A stretch of DNA of 64,000 bases from JAOPZW01 sp963803375. Its GTDB lineage: Bacteria > Actinomycetota > Thermoleophilia > Solirubrobacterales > Solirubrobacteraceae. The position numbers and the translations under genes were made by a program. The notes under the pieces are model-generated. The model was not told where the DNA came from, searched no databases, and saw only the letters and a list, made by a program, of their open reading frames with translations. The stretch spans positions 1-64,000 of the forward strand of contig CAWDMB010000009.1 of the NCBI GenBank assembly GCA_963803375.1. The letters are read 5' to 3'. This document shows, in pieces, positions 16,046 to 24,368 of this stretch; position 1 is the stretch's first letter, and every line of letters starts with the position of its first letter.

Positions 16046-16752
16046 CAGGCGTGCGCCACCGCGAGCTGGAGGGCGCCCTGGTCGTCGGCGGCGGCGTTGG
16101 GGACCTGGTCGGCGGCACCGAGCTCGGCGAGCTCGGTGCCCTGCCCGACGACGCGCGGCCCGGCCGCCTCGTCGGCGAGGTCGACCTCGTAGCGGTACCA
16201 GCTCAGCTCCCAGGCGACCGTGATGGCCACGACGCTGCCCTCGGTCGCCGAGGGGCGCACGGCCACGACCGGCGCGCCGAGCGAGCGCGCCACGCCCGCG
16301 ACCGTCCGCGGGTGCGGCGAGGCGTTGAAGAGGTCGAGCGCCCGCGCCATCTTCATCTCGGCGTTGGTGGGCACCGCGTGGACGGAGCGCTGCTCGTGGT
16401 GCACGGGCTCGGGCGCCGTGGGCTCGGGCGCCGGCGCGACCGTCGCCTCCGGCTCGGGCTCCGGGGCCGGGGCAGCGACAGCGGCCGCCCGGGCCGCGTC
16501 GGCGCGGCGCTGGCGCAGACGGCCGAGCAGCGAGAGCGAGCGCCCCGCGCCGGCCGCGGCGAGCGCTGTGCCGTCGTCGAGGCCCTCGCGGATCCAGCCC
16601 TCGTGGGCGGCGCGCTGGGTGCACAGGTCGCAGACGTTGCGCCGAACGCCGCCGTGCAGGAAGACGTCGGGGTGCTCGCCGCCCAGCAGCGTGCGCCCGC
16701 AGACGTCGCAGGCGACAACTGGACCGTTCGTCGTGATGGACTTGCGCGTCAC
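16045..16752 (-). CDS. Zinc-ribbon protein of unknown function
   Basis: 235 residues from GTG 16752; a GTG at 16797 would add 15 residues. The N-terminus has four paired cysteines in 'VACDVCGRTLLGGEHPDVFL' and 'RRNVCDLCTQRAAHEGWIRE', a likely zinc-binding treble-clef or ribbon. A Pro/Glu/Ala linker (90-130) is followed by 'TNAEMKMARALDLFNASPHP' and a beta-rich domain ('SVVAITVAWELSWYRYEVDL'). No family recognised. It heads a coupled group with the small protein, RNase HI and the PBP. Confidence 0.65.
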   Translation of the reverse strand: MTRKSITTNGPVVACDVCGRTLLGGEHPDVFLHGGVRRNVCDLCTQRAAHEGWIREGLDDGTALAAAGAGRSLSLLGRLRQRRADAARAAAVAAPAPEPEPEATVAPAPEPTAPEPVHHEQRSVHAVPTNAEMKMARALDLFNASPHPRTVAGVARSLGAPVVAVRPSATEGSVVAITVAWELSWYRYEVDLADEAAGPRVVGQGTELAELGAADQVPNAAADDQGALQLAVAHA

Positions 16753-16808
16753 GGGGCGACCGAGGGTACCGCACCCCCGGCCGCCGGATACGGTCACATG
16801 GGGGCCGC

Positions 16809-18872
16809 TCAGCTCTCCTGCTCGGCCTTCGCGTCCGCGATGACCCTCTCGGCGAGATGGCCGGGAACCTCCTCGTAGCGCACGAACTCCATCGTGAAGT
16901 CGCCCTGCCCGCCCGTCAGCGAGCGCAGGTCGGGCGCGTAGGAGAGCATCTCGGCCATCGGGACCTCCGCCTTGACCTCGGTCGTGCCGGCGGCGGCGGG
17001 CTCCATGCCCAGCGGCCGGCCGCGCCGCGAGTTGAGGTCGCCGATGACGTCGCCGACGTGGTTCTCGGGGAGGGTGAGCGTGACGAGCATGATCGGCTCG
17101 AGCAGCACCGGGCCGGCGGCCTGCAAGGCCTGGCGCATGGCGATCGCGCCCGCCGTCTTGAACGCCATCTCGCTCGAGTCGACCGTGTGGTAGGAGCCGT
17201 CGAAGAGGCGCACGCGCACGCCCTTGACCGGGAAGCCCGCCACCGCGCCGTGCTGCATGGCCTCCATGCAGCCCTTCTCGACCGCCGGGATGAAGCCGGT
17301 GGGGATGACGCCGCCCTTGATCGCGTTGACGAACTCGAAGCCGGTGCCGTTCTCGAGCGGCTCGATCTCGATGTGGCAGTCGCCGAACTGCCCGCGCCCG
17401 CCCGTCTGCTTCTTGTGGCGCCCGTGCGCCTTGGCCGGGGCGCGGATCGTCTCCTGGTAGGGCACGCGCGGCGGCTTGAGCGTCACCTCGGCGCCGAAGC
17501 GCGCCTTCAGGCGGTCGACGACGACCTCGACGTGGACCTGCGAGAGGCCGGCGACGATCTGGTCGCCGGTCTGCTCGTCGCGATGCAGGTCGATCGTCGG
17601 GTCCTCCTCCTGCAGCCGGCGCAGCGAGGAGAAGACCTTGTCCTCGTCGCCCTTGGCCTTGGGCTCGATCGCGAAGGCCATGACCGGCTGCGGGAGCTTG
17701 ACGGCGGGCATCGCGATCGGCTCGTCGCGGGCCGCCAGCCAGTCACCGGCCCGCGTCTCCTTGAGCTTGGCCACCGCGCCGATGTCGCCGGGGCCGAAGC
17801 CGTCGGCGTGCCCCTGGTCCTTGCCCTCCGGCACGAGCAGGGTCCCGACGCGCTCCTTGGCGTGTGCGCGCGTGTTGAGCACGTGCGTGTCGGGCTTCAT
17901 GACGCCCTGGTAGACGCGGAAGAAGTTGATCCGTCCCGCGAACGGGTCGGCCTTCGTCTTGAAGACGTAGGCGAAGAGCTCGCCGGCGGGGTCGGGCTCG
18001 AGCGTGACCTCCGGCAGCTCGAGCGCGCCGTGCTTCACGGGTGAGGGGAGATCCTCGACGATCGCGTCGAGCAGCCGGTTCGTGCCGATGTTGCGGGTCG
18101 CGACGCCGCACACGACCGGGAACAGGTCGCCGTGGTTCGTGCCGTCCTTGAGCGCCGTGACGATCTCCTCGTGCGAGATCTCCTCGCCTTCGAGGTAGCG
18201 CTCCATGAGCGCCTCGGAGACCTCGGCCACCTCGTCCATGAGCTTCTCGCGGAACTCCTGCGCCTGGTCGGCGAGGTCGTCGGGGATCGGGGCCTCGCGC
18301 GCGTTGTCGCGCCCGTCGCCGTCGTACTCGTAGGCCTTCATGTCGATGAGGTCGACGACGCCGCGCACGTCGTGCTCGGAGCCGATCGGGATCTCGGTGG
18401 CCACGACGTGTGGGCCGAAGGCCGCCTTGAGCCCGTCGAGCGAGCCGAAGAAGTCCGCGCGCTCGCGGTCGAGCATGTTCACGAAGACCATCCGCGCGAG
18501 GTCGAGCTCCTCGGCGCGCCGCCACAGCCGGATCGTCGCGACCTCGACGCCCATGACCGCGTTGACGACGAACACCGCCGACTCGCAGACGCGCAACGCT
18601 CCCAGCGCGTCGGCGATGAAGCTCGACTCGCCCGGCGTGTCGAGGAGGTTGATCTTGCGGTCCCGCCATTCGAAGGAGCTCAGCGAGGCGCTGATCGACA
18701 TCTGCCGCGCCTGCTCGTCGGGATCGGCGTCGGAGGCGGTCGTGCCGTCGACCACGCTGCCGAGCCGGTTCAGGGCGCCGGCCTGGAACAGGAGCGCCTC
18801 GTTGAGCGCGGTCTTGCCACTGCCGCGGTGGCCGACGAGAGCCACGTTGCGGATGCGATCCGCTGCGTGCAT
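16809..18872 (-). CDS. Elongation factor G-like protein (EF-G2)
   Basis: 687 residues from ATG 18872, preceded by GGAGAGGAG-like sequence. It has the EF-G domain order: GTPase domain with G1 'GHRGSGKT' (about 14-21) and G3 'DTPG', then domains II to V ending 'GGQGDFTMEFVRYEEVPGHL'. The G4 motif is 'NMLD' instead of NKxD, and switch residues differ from canonical EF-G, as in the second EF-G-like family of actinobacteria. Its role is uncertain; related proteins bind ribosomes, but this one may not translocate. The canonical fusA is probably elsewhere beside rpsG. It precedes no ribosomal gene. Confidence 0.9.
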   Translation of the reverse strand: MHAADRIRNVALVGHRGSGKTALNEALLFQAGALNRLGSVVDGTTASDADPDEQARQMSISASLSSFEWRDRKINLLDTPGESSFIADALGALRVCESAVFVVNAVMGVEVATIRLWRRAEELDLARMVFVNMLDRERADFFGSLDGLKAAFGPHVVATEIPIGSEHDVRGVVDLIDMKAYEYDGDGRDNAREAPIPDDLADQAQEFREKLMDEVAEVSEALMERYLEGEEISHEEIVTALKDGTNHGDLFPVVCGVATRNIGTNRLLDAIVEDLPSPVKHGALELPEVTLEPDPAGELFAYVFKTKADPFAGRINFFRVYQGVMKPDTHVLNTRAHAKERVGTLLVPEGKDQGHADGFGPGDIGAVAKLKETRAGDWLAARDEPIAMPAVKLPQPVMAFAIEPKAKGDEDKVFSSLRRLQEEDPTIDLHRDEQTGDQIVAGLSQVHVEVVVDRLKARFGAEVTLKPPRVPYQETIRAPAKAHGRHKKQTGGRGQFGDCHIEIEPLENGTGFEFVNAIKGGVIPTGFIPAVEKGCMEAMQHGAVAGFPVKGVRVRLFDGSYHTVDSSEMAFKTAGAIAMRQALQAAGPVLLEPIMLVTLTLPENHVGDVIGDLNSRRGRPLGMEPAAAGTTEVKAEVPMAEMLSYAPDLRSLTGGQGDFTMEFVRYEEVPGHLAERVIADAKAEQES

Positions 18873-18937
18873 GCCTGATCTCCTCTCCTCGTGGGACCGA
18901 GCGACGGACCCTACCGCGCAGGGGCTCCCGGCCGGCG

Positions 18938-19708
18938 TCAGTCGGCCAGGCGCGAACGCAGCCGCAGGACGGCCTTCGTGTGCAGCTGCGAGACGCGCGA
19001 CTCGGTGACCGACAGGACGTCGCCGATCTCTCGCAGCGTGAGGTTCTCGTAGTAGTAGAGGGCGACGACGAGCTTCTCGCGCTCGGGCAGCCGGCGGATG
19101 GCCGCGGCCATGCGCTCCTTGAGGTCGGTCTGGTCCATGACCGCGGCCGGATCGGGCGCGTTCTCGTCGGGCAGCGTGTCGAGCAGCGACACCTGGTCGC
19201 CGCTCGAGTCGCCGACCGTCCACAGCTCGTCGAGCGCGGCGACCGTCGACGTGGAGATCTGCAGCAGCGCGCCCTGGAGCTCAGCGACCGAGAGGTCGAG
19301 CTCGGCGGCCATCTCCTCGTCGGTCGGCGCCCGCTGCAGCTGGTGCTCGAGCTTCGCGTTGGCCCTCTCGATCTGCCGTGCGCGGGCGCGCACCGATCGC
19401 GGCACCCAGTCGAGCGTTCGCAGCTCGTCGATGATCGCGCCCTTCACGCGCGTCATCGCGTAGGTCTCGAACTTGATCGCGCGCTCTGGCTCGAACCGCT
19501 CGATCGCGTTGATGAGGCCGAGGAGCCCGTAGGAGATGAGGTCGGCCTCGTCGACGTGGGCCGGCAGCCCCGAGGCCATGCGGCCCGAGACGTACTTGAC
19601 GAGCGGCGAGTAGGCCACGACCAGCCGCTCACGCGCCCGTTCGTCGCCGTCGGCCTTGTAGCGGCGCCACAGGTCGCGCAGCTCGATGGCTTTGACGTTC
19701 GTCTCCAC
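18938..19708 (-). CDS. FliA/WhiG-family RNA polymerase sigma factor
   Basis: 256 residues from GTG 19708. Region 2 is clear ('LVVAYSPLVKYVSGRMASGL', 'DEADLISYGLLGLINAIERF', 'IKFETYAMTRVKGAIIDELR'), then region 3 ('ANAKLEHQLQRAPTDEEMAA') and region 4 ('LPEREKLVVALYYYENLTLR', 'IGDVLSVTESRVSQLHTKAV'). This is a sigma-28-like factor with no region 1. In actinobacteria such factors control motility or sporulation (WhiG); no flagellar genes are in the window. The Xer gene lies 20 nt upstream in the same direction, so the two may be cotranscribed. Confidence 0.92.
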   Translation of the reverse strand: METNVKAIELRDLWRRYKADGDERARERLVVAYSPLVKYVSGRMASGLPAHVDEADLISYGLLGLINAIERFEPERAIKFETYAMTRVKGAIIDELRTLDWVPRSVRARARQIERANAKLEHQLQRAPTDEEMAAELDLSVAELQGALLQISTSTVAALDELWTVGDSSGDQVSLLDTLPDENAPDPAAVMDQTDLKERMAAAIRRLPEREKLVVALYYYENLTLREIGDVLSVTESRVSQLHTKAVLRLRSRLAD

Positions 19709-19728
19709 TGGCCCGAGAGGGGGCGACG

Positions 19729-20661
19729 CTAGGCGCGCGGGTGGCTGCGGGCGTACGTCGATCGCAGCCGCGCGGACTCTACCCGAGTGTAGATCTGCGT
19801 CGTGGACAGCGAGCTGTGGCCGAGGAGCTCCTGGATCGCGCGCAGGTCGGCGCCGCCGTCGAGCAGGTGCGTGGCGAACGAGTGGCGCAGCGCGTGCGGC
19901 GAGATGCCGCCCTGGAGCGCCGCGGCCCGCGCCCAGACCTTCAGCCGCCGGCGCACGTCGCTCGTGGAGAGCCGCCGTCCCGACTTCGACAGGTACAGCG
20001 CCCCCTCGCCCGGCGCGGAGGCGAGGGCGGGGCGGGCGCGTTCGAGGTAGCGCGCCAGCGCGGCTAGGGCGGGCTCGCCGACGGGCACGAGGCGGGTCTT
20101 GGCGCCCTTGCCCTCGACGCGGACCTGCTCGGCGTCGAAGTCGACGCCGGCGAGGTCGAGGCGCACGAGCTCCTCGGCGCGCAGCCCGCACGCGTAGGCG
20201 AGCTCGAAGAGCGCGCGATCGCGCAGCTCGAGCGGCGTCGCGGCCGGGATGCGGTCCAGCAGCGCGGCGAGCTCGTCCGGTCGCAGGACCTGCGGAAGCG
20301 TCTGCGGGCGCTTGGGCGAGGCCACGAGCTCGGCGGGGTTCTGTGCCACGACGCCGTGCTCTCGCAGCGTGCGAAAGCACGCGCGCAGGGCGGCGAGCTT
20401 GCGGGCCACGGTGCCGGCGACCGCGCCGCGCTCCGAGAGCGCGGCGGCGTAGCGGCGCAGCGTGCGCGGCGCCACCGACGGCGGGTCGAGGCCTTGCGCG
20501 GTGCACCACAGCGCGAACTGCCCGGCGTCGCTGCCGTACGCCCGCTGCGTCTTGGCCGCCGTGCCGCGACGGCGCAGGTCGGCGTCGAGGAGCTCGAGCG
20601 CCTCGAGCCAGGCCGGCGACGGCCGCGGCCTATCCTCGGGCGACGTGGCCGTGTTCTTCAT
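19729..20661 (-). CDS. Xer-type tyrosine recombinase (XerC/XerD)
   Basis: 310 residues from ATG 20661; GTG 20673 is an alternative. The SAM-like N-terminal core-binding domain (15-110) is followed by the catalytic domain with Arg161 ('ACGLRAEEL'), the lysine in 'EGKGAKTRL', His256 and Arg259 ('PHALRHSFATHLLDGG'), His282 ('LLGHSSLSTTQIY') and nucleophile Tyr291. Length and motifs fit the housekeeping Xer enzymes that resolve chromosome dimers at dif. The start region overlaps the head of a divergent small gene, so one of the two starts is probably wrong. Confidence 0.92.
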   Translation of the reverse strand: MKNTATSPEDRPRPSPAWLEALELLDADLRRRGTAAKTQRAYGSDAGQFALWCTAQGLDPPSVAPRTLRRYAAALSERGAVAGTVARKLAALRACFRTLREHGVVAQNPAELVASPKRPQTLPQVLRPDELAALLDRIPAATPLELRDRALFELAYACGLRAEELVRLDLAGVDFDAEQVRVEGKGAKTRLVPVGEPALAALARYLERARPALASAPGEGALYLSKSGRRLSTSDVRRRLKVWARAAALQGGISPHALRHSFATHLLDGGADLRAIQELLGHSSLSTTQIYTRVESARLRSTYARSHPRA

Positions 20662-20929
20662 CGACACCGACACGGGTCAGGTCGCCACCCAGCGCCAGCT
20701 CGTCGACGCCGGCGTGGTGGCCGGGGCCGCGCTCCCGCCGCGCCCGTGGCACCGCATCCAGGGGACCGGCGACGCGTCGACGATGTGGTACGCGATCATG
20801 CGCAGGCGCGAGCGGGGCGTCTTCATCGGCACGCTCGTGCTTCGACACTCCGATCACCACGCCTCCCTGGCGGAGACCGGCTGGGAGGAGGTCCCGGTGT
20901 GGTCGATCGCGCCATCGGCGGGCTCCTGA
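20645..20929 (+). CDS. Hypothetical protein
   Basis: 94 residues from GTG 20645. 'VAVFFIDTDTGQVATQRQLV' and 'IQGTGDASTMWYAIMRRRER' followed by 'GVFIGTLVLRHSDHH' have the composition of a real protein (Trp, Phe, Ile, His). No domain recognised. Its 5' end overlaps the divergent recombinase gene by 17 nt, an unusual arrangement. Confidence 0.5.
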   Translation: MAVFFIDTDTGQVATQRQLVDAGVVAGAALPPRPWHRIQGTGDASTMWYAIMRRRERGVFIGTLVLRHSDHHASLAETGWEEVPVWSIAPSAGS

Positions 20930-20982
20930 GCGGTCGGCCGCAAGGTCGCGCGACCGGCAGCGGCGGCGAGGACCGCTCGGGG

Positions 20983-22023
20983 TCAGGCGATGTAGACCGG
21001 GGCGCCGACGGGAACGCGGTCGTACAGTTCGATCACGTCCGGGATGTGCATCCGGATGCAGCCGTGCGAGGCCGCGCTGCCGATCGAGCCGTCGTCGCTC
21101 GTGCCGTGGATCCCCGCGCCGGCGTAGATCCCCAGCCAGCGCGCCTTCAGCGGGTTCTGCGCCGTCCCGCCGGGGATGACCTGGCCGGCCAGCGAGCCCG
21201 CCCAGGCGCTGTTGGGAACGCTCCAGGCGGGGTTCACGGCCTTGTTCTCGACGTGGTAGAGCCCGGCGGGCGTCTCGAGCCCGACCTGTCCCACCGCGAT
21301 CCCGTAGGTCTTCGTCGGCTTGAGGTGCTTGTAGAGCGTCAGGCTGAAAGCCGAGCGGTTGACGAGGATCGCGGTGGCGTACTCGCGGTCGGCCTCCCGG
21401 TTCGAGATCTTCGGCTTGATCGCGCGCGTGCGGACCTCGACGGTGCGGTCAGCCGAGAGCGACACGAGCTCGGTGCGGATGCCGCGGCGCAGCTTCTTCG
21501 TGCGCACCCGCACGCCGTCCCGACTCGGCACGGGCTTGAGCCCGGACCCGTCGAACTCGACCTTCGCGTCGCGCGCCGGCCGGTCGACCTGCCTGCCGAC
21601 GCGGCGCACAAGCCGGTTGACCGCCTTGTCGGAGAACGTGATCGTCGGCTGCAACTGCTCGTCGAGCGAGCGGCCGGTCAGCGAGCGCACCGAGCGCGTC
21701 AGCGCGTTGCCCTCGCGACTCTTGGCGAGCGCCTCGTCGATCACCGCGTCGAGGTCGACGCGGGTCTGCGCCCGCTTCGCGCCGAGCCTCCACGTCTCGT
21801 CGCCGTGACCGACGATCACGGGCTGCTGCAGGCGCTCCTCGATCGAGGTCTGCAGCTTGACGCGCGCGGCGTCGGCCTTCAGCCCGCCGATGTCGACGCC
21901 CGCGACGCGGATGCCCTTGGCGATCGTGTCCGTCCGCGCGCGGTCGTAGGCGTAGGTGGCCCCGCCGAGCACGACAAGCGCCGCCAGGACGGCGGCGACG
22001 ATGATCAACGAACGCGTGCGCAA
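20983..22023 (-). CDS. L,D-transpeptidase (YkuD) with peptidoglycan-binding domain
   Basis: 346 residues; the only reasonable start is TTG 22023. A single membrane helix at 5-27 anchors it outside the cell. Residues 35-190 hold a YoaR/PG4-like putative peptidoglycan-binding domain ('AGVDIGGLKADAARVKLQTS'). The YkuD catalytic domain (about 220-346) ends with 'GIHGTSDDGSIGSAASHGCI' followed by 'RMHIPDVIELYDRVPVGAPV', with the catalytic His and Cys in 'SHGCIRM'. It makes 3-3 cross-links in peptidoglycan. Confidence 0.93.
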   Translation of the reverse strand: MRTRSLIIVAAVLAALVVLGGATYAYDRARTDTIAKGIRVAGVDIGGLKADAARVKLQTSIEERLQQPVIVGHGDETWRLGAKRAQTRVDLDAVIDEALAKSREGNALTRSVRSLTGRSLDEQLQPTITFSDKAVNRLVRRVGRQVDRPARDAKVEFDGSGLKPVPSRDGVRVRTKKLRRGIRTELVSLSADRTVEVRTRAIKPKISNREADREYATAILVNRSAFSLTLYKHLKPTKTYGIAVGQVGLETPAGLYHVENKAVNPAWSVPNSAWAGSLAGQVIPGGTAQNPLKARWLGIYAGAGIHGTSDDGSIGSAASHGCIRMHIPDVIELYDRVPVGAPVYIA

Positions 22024-22061
22024 GATGGTTTCAGGTCACAAACACCGGAGATCGTGACAGG

Positions 22062-23336
22062 TCACACGGTCGACTCGTAGCCCTGCAACCTGGCTATCGC
22101 CTCCAGGACGTCGACTCGCGCCCGATTCGCCGCCTCGTGCTCCGCGAGCGCGGCGAGCGCCACCGGCTCGAGCGACGGTAGCAGCGCGATGACCTCCTCT
22201 GCAGCCAGGGCATCCAGAGTGGCGGGCGGATTCGGCGCGCGGCGGCCACCGGGCGCGACGTTGGCCGGCGCTCGCGGCTCGGGCCGCCGCGCGGTCGGGC
22301 GCACGCTCGGGCTGCGGCGCAGGAACGTCTCGACGGCCTCCTCGTAGCGGTAGCCCTCGCTCGCCTGGCCCGCGAGGATCGGCGCGACCCGCTGGTGCTC
22401 GGCGAAGGCGATGACCGCCTCGCGGCTCGTGTAGCGGAAGCGGTAGCCCGTCACCTTCATGCGCCGGTTGTCGAGTGCGCGGCCGTAGCGCAGGAGGCTG
22501 AGCTGCTCGGGCGCGATGCGGATCCCGACGCGGCCGAGGACACCCCTGGCCAGCCCCGTGCCCCACGGCGGAAGCACGGCCGCCAGCGGCTTGCCCAGCA
22601 GTGACGCGACCTCCGAGAGCACGAGGACCCCGTCGCCGGCGCAGTTCAGGACCCCGCCGTCGAGGTCGTGGCGGACGGCGTGCTCGAGACAGCCGGCGAG
22701 GTCGTCCTCGTGGATGAACTGGTAGCGCGGGTCGAAGCCGAGGATCGCGGGGATGGCGGGCAGGCCGAAGAGCTGCGAGTGGCTCGTGCGCAGGTCGGGC
22801 CCGAGACCGTTGGCGAAGCGCAGCACCGTCACGGCGATCTGCGGGTTGCGCTGGGCGAAGGCGCTCACCGCGCCCTCGGCCTCGACGATGTCGCGCTCGA
22901 TCGGCGTGCGCGGCGGGTGCGGGCGGGGCATGTCCTCGGTGAAGAACGCCGGGTCGTCGCGCTCGCAGCCGTAGAAGTTGGCGCTGGACTTGAAGACGAG
23001 CTTGCGCACCGGCGAGTCGCGCCCGCCGCACGCCGCGAGCAGGTTCATCGTCCCGATGACGTTGTTCTCGTGCGCGCGCTGCGGGGTGGTGACGATCGAG
23101 TCGACGACGAGCCGGGTGTCGACCACGGTGTCGATCTCGGCCGCCTCCACGATCCGCCGCAGCAGCGTGTGCGAGTCGGCCACGTGCACGTACTCGGTGC
23201 GCTGCAGCTCGACCTTGGGCGGCCCGCGGTCGACGCCGATGATCGCCTCGACCCCCGGATCCTGCTCGAGGGCCTGCGCGAGCCGACCGCCCCAGTAGGT
23301 CGAGAGCCCGGTGATGAGGATGCGCCGGCAGCTCAT
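22062..23336 (-). CDS. NAD-dependent epimerase/dehydratase (extended SDR)
   Basis: 424 residues from ATG 23336, directly after the stop of the acyltransferase gene. 'RILITGLSTYWGGRLAQALE' is the NAD-binding Rossmann motif; 'NVIGTMNLLAACG' and 'KLVFKSSANFYGCERDDPAF' lie where the catalytic Ser and Tyr region belongs, though a classical YxxxK is not obvious. Residues 330-370 are Pro/Arg-rich, and a helical end follows ('DALAAEEVIALLPSLEPVAL'). Coupling with an acyltransferase suggests a role in lipid or sugar-lipid metabolism. Confidence 0.85.
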   Translation of the reverse strand: MSCRRILITGLSTYWGGRLAQALEQDPGVEAIIGVDRGPPKVELQRTEYVHVADSHTLLRRIVEAAEIDTVVDTRLVVDSIVTTPQRAHENNVIGTMNLLAACGGRDSPVRKLVFKSSANFYGCERDDPAFFTEDMPRPHPPRTPIERDIVEAEGAVSAFAQRNPQIAVTVLRFANGLGPDLRTSHSQLFGLPAIPAILGFDPRYQFIHEDDLAGCLEHAVRHDLDGGVLNCAGDGVLVLSEVASLLGKPLAAVLPPWGTGLARGVLGRVGIRIAPEQLSLLRYGRALDNRRMKVTGYRFRYTSREAVIAFAEHQRVAPILAGQASEGYRYEEAVETFLRRSPSVRPTARRPEPRAPANVAPGGRRAPNPPATLDALAAEEVIALLPSLEPVALAALAEHEAANRARVDVLEAIARLQGYESTV

Positions 23337-24215
23337 CTACAACCACACGGAGCGTCGCTCGCCGAGGACGTCGTAGAGGGCCTCCTGGATCGTCGCGCGG
23401 ATGTCCTCGCTAACCGTCTGCACGAGCGCCTTGTCCTGCCACGGCTCGTCGCCCATGCCGTCGGTGCGAACGGGCTCGAGGAAGCGGATGCGGAACTTCG
23501 CCGGCAGGTAGCCGAGCATGCCGGCCACCCCGAGCGCCGGGAACGCCGGCGTGATCGGCAAGTAGACGAGGCCGGTGAGCTTCTGCAGGGCGCCGACGTG
23601 GGCGAAGATCGGCGCCGCCTCCTCGGCGCCGACGACGGCGACCGGGACGATCGGCGCCCGCGCCCGCATCGCGGCCTCGACGAAGCCGCCCCGGCCGAAG
23701 CGCCGCAGGCGGTAGCGCTCGCGGTAGAGCTTCTCGGTCCCTTTGCGCCCCTCCGGGAAGACGAGCACGAGCTTGCCCTCGTCGAAGAGCAGACGGTGCA
23801 CGTTCGCCGGGTGCGCGGGCACCGCGCCGACCTTCGGCAGCAGCATGCTGACGCCGGGATAGCCCTTGAAGGAGCGCTCGACCGTGATCGAGAGCGGCCG
23901 CGGGCGCGGGTGCTCCTCCTTGATGGCCTTGGCGATCATGCTGGCGTCGTGGGGCAGAGCCCCCGAGTGGTTGCAGACCAGCAGCGCGCCGCCATCGGCC
24001 GGGACGCGCTCGACGCCATCGACCTCGCAGCGAAACCACAGGCGGTAGAAGAACTCGAGGAGCGTGCGGTCCATGAAGCCCTCGACCCGTTCCGAGCGCC
24101 CCCAGTCGTCGACGCGGCGCTCGGCCTCGAGGCCGGGCAGGTGGGCGCGGAGGTCGAGCTCGGAGCGGGGCTCAGAGCCGCGCGGCGCGAGCGACGTGCG
24201 TTGGGCGTCGGCCAT
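23337..24215 (-). CDS. 1-acyl-glycerol-3-phosphate-type acyltransferase (PlsC-like)
   Basis: 292 residues from ATG 24215. The acyltransferase block is at 'GALLVCNHSGALPHDASMIA' (His and Asp catalytic pair), with 'VGAVPAHPANVHRLLFDEGK' and the substrate motif 'LVLVFPEGRKGTEKLYRERY'. 'GGFVEAAMRARAPIVPVAVV' completes the four usual blocks. It would transfer acyl groups to a lysophospholipid or related lipid at the membrane. It is adjacent to, and probably cotranscribed with, the epimerase. Confidence 0.88.
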   Translation of the reverse strand: MADAQRTSLAPRGSEPRSELDLRAHLPGLEAERRVDDWGRSERVEGFMDRTLLEFFYRLWFRCEVDGVERVPADGGALLVCNHSGALPHDASMIAKAIKEEHPRPRPLSITVERSFKGYPGVSMLLPKVGAVPAHPANVHRLLFDEGKLVLVFPEGRKGTEKLYRERYRLRRFGRGGFVEAAMRARAPIVPVAVVGAEEAAPIFAHVGALQKLTGLVYLPITPAFPALGVAGMLGYLPAKFRIRFLEPVRTDGMGDEPWQDKALVQTVSEDIRATIQEALYDVLGERRSVWL

Positions 24216-24368
24216 CGATCGCCATCATGCCGCACACCGCCCGCTGAGGACGGGCTCGAGCGTCACGCCGAGCGCGGGCCAGTCCCGAGCGCAGACGACG
24301 TCCTCCTCCTCCTCGCAGACGACGCAGCGTCGAGTCGACGCCGACGGCGATGCACAGCGGACGGATCG

